From Bacteroidia bacterium (lineage in GTDB: Bacteria > Bacteroidota > Bacteroidia > Bacteroidales > Azobacteroidaceae): a stretch of 64,000 bases of DNA. The stretch's first letter is position 1. Each line of letters begins with the position of its first letter. Positions 63,438-64,000 of this stretch are shown here, in pieces. Location: the NCBI GenBank assembly GCA_025999935.1, contig BNXY01000001.1, positions 57,040 to 121,039 of the forward strand, written 5' to 3'. Below the pieces are notes generated by a model. That model was not told where the DNA came from, made no database searches, and saw nothing but the letters and a program-made list of their open reading frames with translations. Position numbers and translations under genes: made by a program.

Positions 63438-64000
63438 ATGGCACGCAAATGACACAAATCACGCAAATATACGCGAATTTTTTAAAAAATTGCCCGAAGG
63501 GTAAATTTGCGTGTATTTGCGTCATTTGCGTGCTGCCCTTCCTGTTAGCGCTGAGTACAGTTTTTGTGATAGACCGCCATTTGGCCAACGGTGTGGTTTC
63601 CGGCAAATATTTCTGGTTTTACGGGAGTATGGGGTTGGTGAGTATTGCCACATTGATTACCGCTTTTTGTTGTAAAAACCGCTTTCGGTTTTCTGTTTTG
63701 GATTTATTGTTGTTGCTGTTTGTCGGCAGTGTTTACCTGTCTGCACAGGTATTCAATGATGCCTCTCAAAACATGACTAAATTGACTGTTTTGGCTTTGT
63801 TGCTTGTTTTGTATTTTTGTCTGCGCATCATTGTAGGGGCGTTGCGCGCAACGCCCCTACGGTGGGTGTTGTATGGTTTTATTGTTCTTACCGGTTTGGT
63901 TGAGGCTGTTTGGGGCTTGCGGCAACTCTACGGCTTTGAAATGTCGCAGCACAATTTGTTTAAAATGACCGGTTCTTTTTTCAATCCGGGGCCTTATGCC
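63434..64000 (+). CDS. O-antigen-ligase-like membrane protein, partial
   Basis: The frame runs from 63434 (overlapping the peptidase stop by 4 bp) to the right edge and codes for a membrane protein with at least four hydrophobic segments (PFLLALSTVFVI, SIATLITAFCC, LLLLLFVGSVYLSA, VLYGFIVLTGLVEAVWG). The latter part (SGSFFNPGPYA type ending) is characteristic of O-antigen ligase-like proteins with TPR tails in Bacteroidetes. The first 33 residues are encoded by a palindromic repeat (63438-63532), so translation may really start later. A 28 bp perfect palindrome is embedded in frame at 63833-63860. Confidence 0.75.
   Translation, partial: MNGTQMTQITQIYANFLKNCPKGKFACICVICVLPFLLALSTVFVIDRHLANGVVSGKYFWFYGSMGLVSIATLITAFCCKNRFRFSVLDLLLLLFVGSVYLSAQVFNDASQNMTKLTVLALLLVLYFCLRIIVGALRATPLRWVLYGFIVLTGLVEAVWGLRQLYGFEMSQHNLFKMTGSFFNPGPYA
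63438..63532. repeat. Large imperfect palindromic repeat at the start of the ligase-like gene
   Basis: The left arm GGCACGCAAATGAC-x-CAAAT and the right arm (ATTTGCGTCATTTGCGTGC, 63513-63531) are nearly complementary over about 30 bp. This repeat type translates into Gln-Met-Thr-Gln and Cys-Val-Ile-Cys-Val tracts, as seen here. It is a widespread interspersed hairpin that has landed at the N-terminus of the ligase-like gene, and is absent from the first copy's fragment. Confidence 0.8.
63833..63860. repeat. 28-bp perfect palindrome inside the ligase-like gene
   Basis: GTAGGGGCGTTGCG and its exact complement form a perfect 28 bp palindrome. It is translated in frame as VGALRATPLR within a predicted membrane protein, so a REP-like element has been tolerated in coding sequence. 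Confidence 0.9.

Noticed and set aside
1..64000. tRNA and rRNA genes.
   Set aside because: I looked through the intergenic gaps and saw no cloverleaf or rRNA-like stretch.

Overview
The window is chromosomal DNA of a Bacteroidota bacterium, most likely order Bacteroidales. The evidence is a SusC/SusD pair behind an ECF sigma factor and a FecR anti-sigma factor, the FeoA-FeoB fusion, an UpxY-type antiterminator in an exopolysaccharide locus, a gliding-motility-type C-terminal secretion domain, NVEALA peptides with 6-bladed beta-propeller lipoproteins, and promoters of the TTTG-N19-21-TAnnTTTG type. I cannot name the genus from sequence alone.

Layout. (1) 1-3944 and 10048-15254, all on the minus strand: an exopolysaccharide locus (wza, wzc, upxY, ugd, then wzx, acetyltransferase, nitroreductase-like, wzy-like). 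It is split by (2) 4535-10019, an accessory island of small toxin-antitoxin-like modules and AlbA_2/ATPase-like genes. Several of these are decayed, one carries a MITE, and almost every one is preceded by the same roughly 75-125 bp promoter-bearing repeat. (3) 15666-24436: an XRE regulator, a cell-envelope pair (OM barrel plus LysM/receptor lipoprotein-like), a T9SS-type CTD protein with a lytic transglycosylase, a lipoprotein, manA and glgB. (4) 24971-32043: susD, susC, fecR and an ECF sigma factor, a complete regulated glycan-uptake unit without a glycosidase. (5) 32081-38302: an ftsE-like gene, the late histidine genes hisIE-F-A-H with a DUF4870 gene between hisA and hisH, then rny, zapA and a coiled-coil partner. 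(6) 38765-43387: feoAB, cinA, lgt. (7) 43436-48867: a second minus-strand accessory/defence island (AlbA_2 remnant, AbiEi-like DUF6088, Bro-N protein, unknown partner, DUF262/DUF1524 GmrSD-like nuclease, broken RhuM-Fic). (8) 49139-56294: a complete L-fucose catabolic operon (isomerase, aldolase, secreted GH29 fucosidase, kinase, permease), followed by convergent ftcD. (9) 57410-64000: a tandemly duplicated NVEALA locus (DUF1573 remnant, NVEALA peptide, beta-propeller lipoprotein, thioredoxin-like protein, signal peptidase I, O-antigen-ligase-like protein). The first copy has decayed and the second looks intact.

How it fits together. The sugar-related regions concern glycan capture, fucose use, glycogen and export of a surface polysaccharide. 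The accessory islands show one repeated style of decay: genes that keep both ends but have lost their middles. The two most interesting structures are the shared-leader cassette array at 5-10 kb and the duplicated NVEALA/signal-peptidase/thioredoxin cluster at the right end, which looks like a dedicated system for making and exporting small cysteine-rich peptides.
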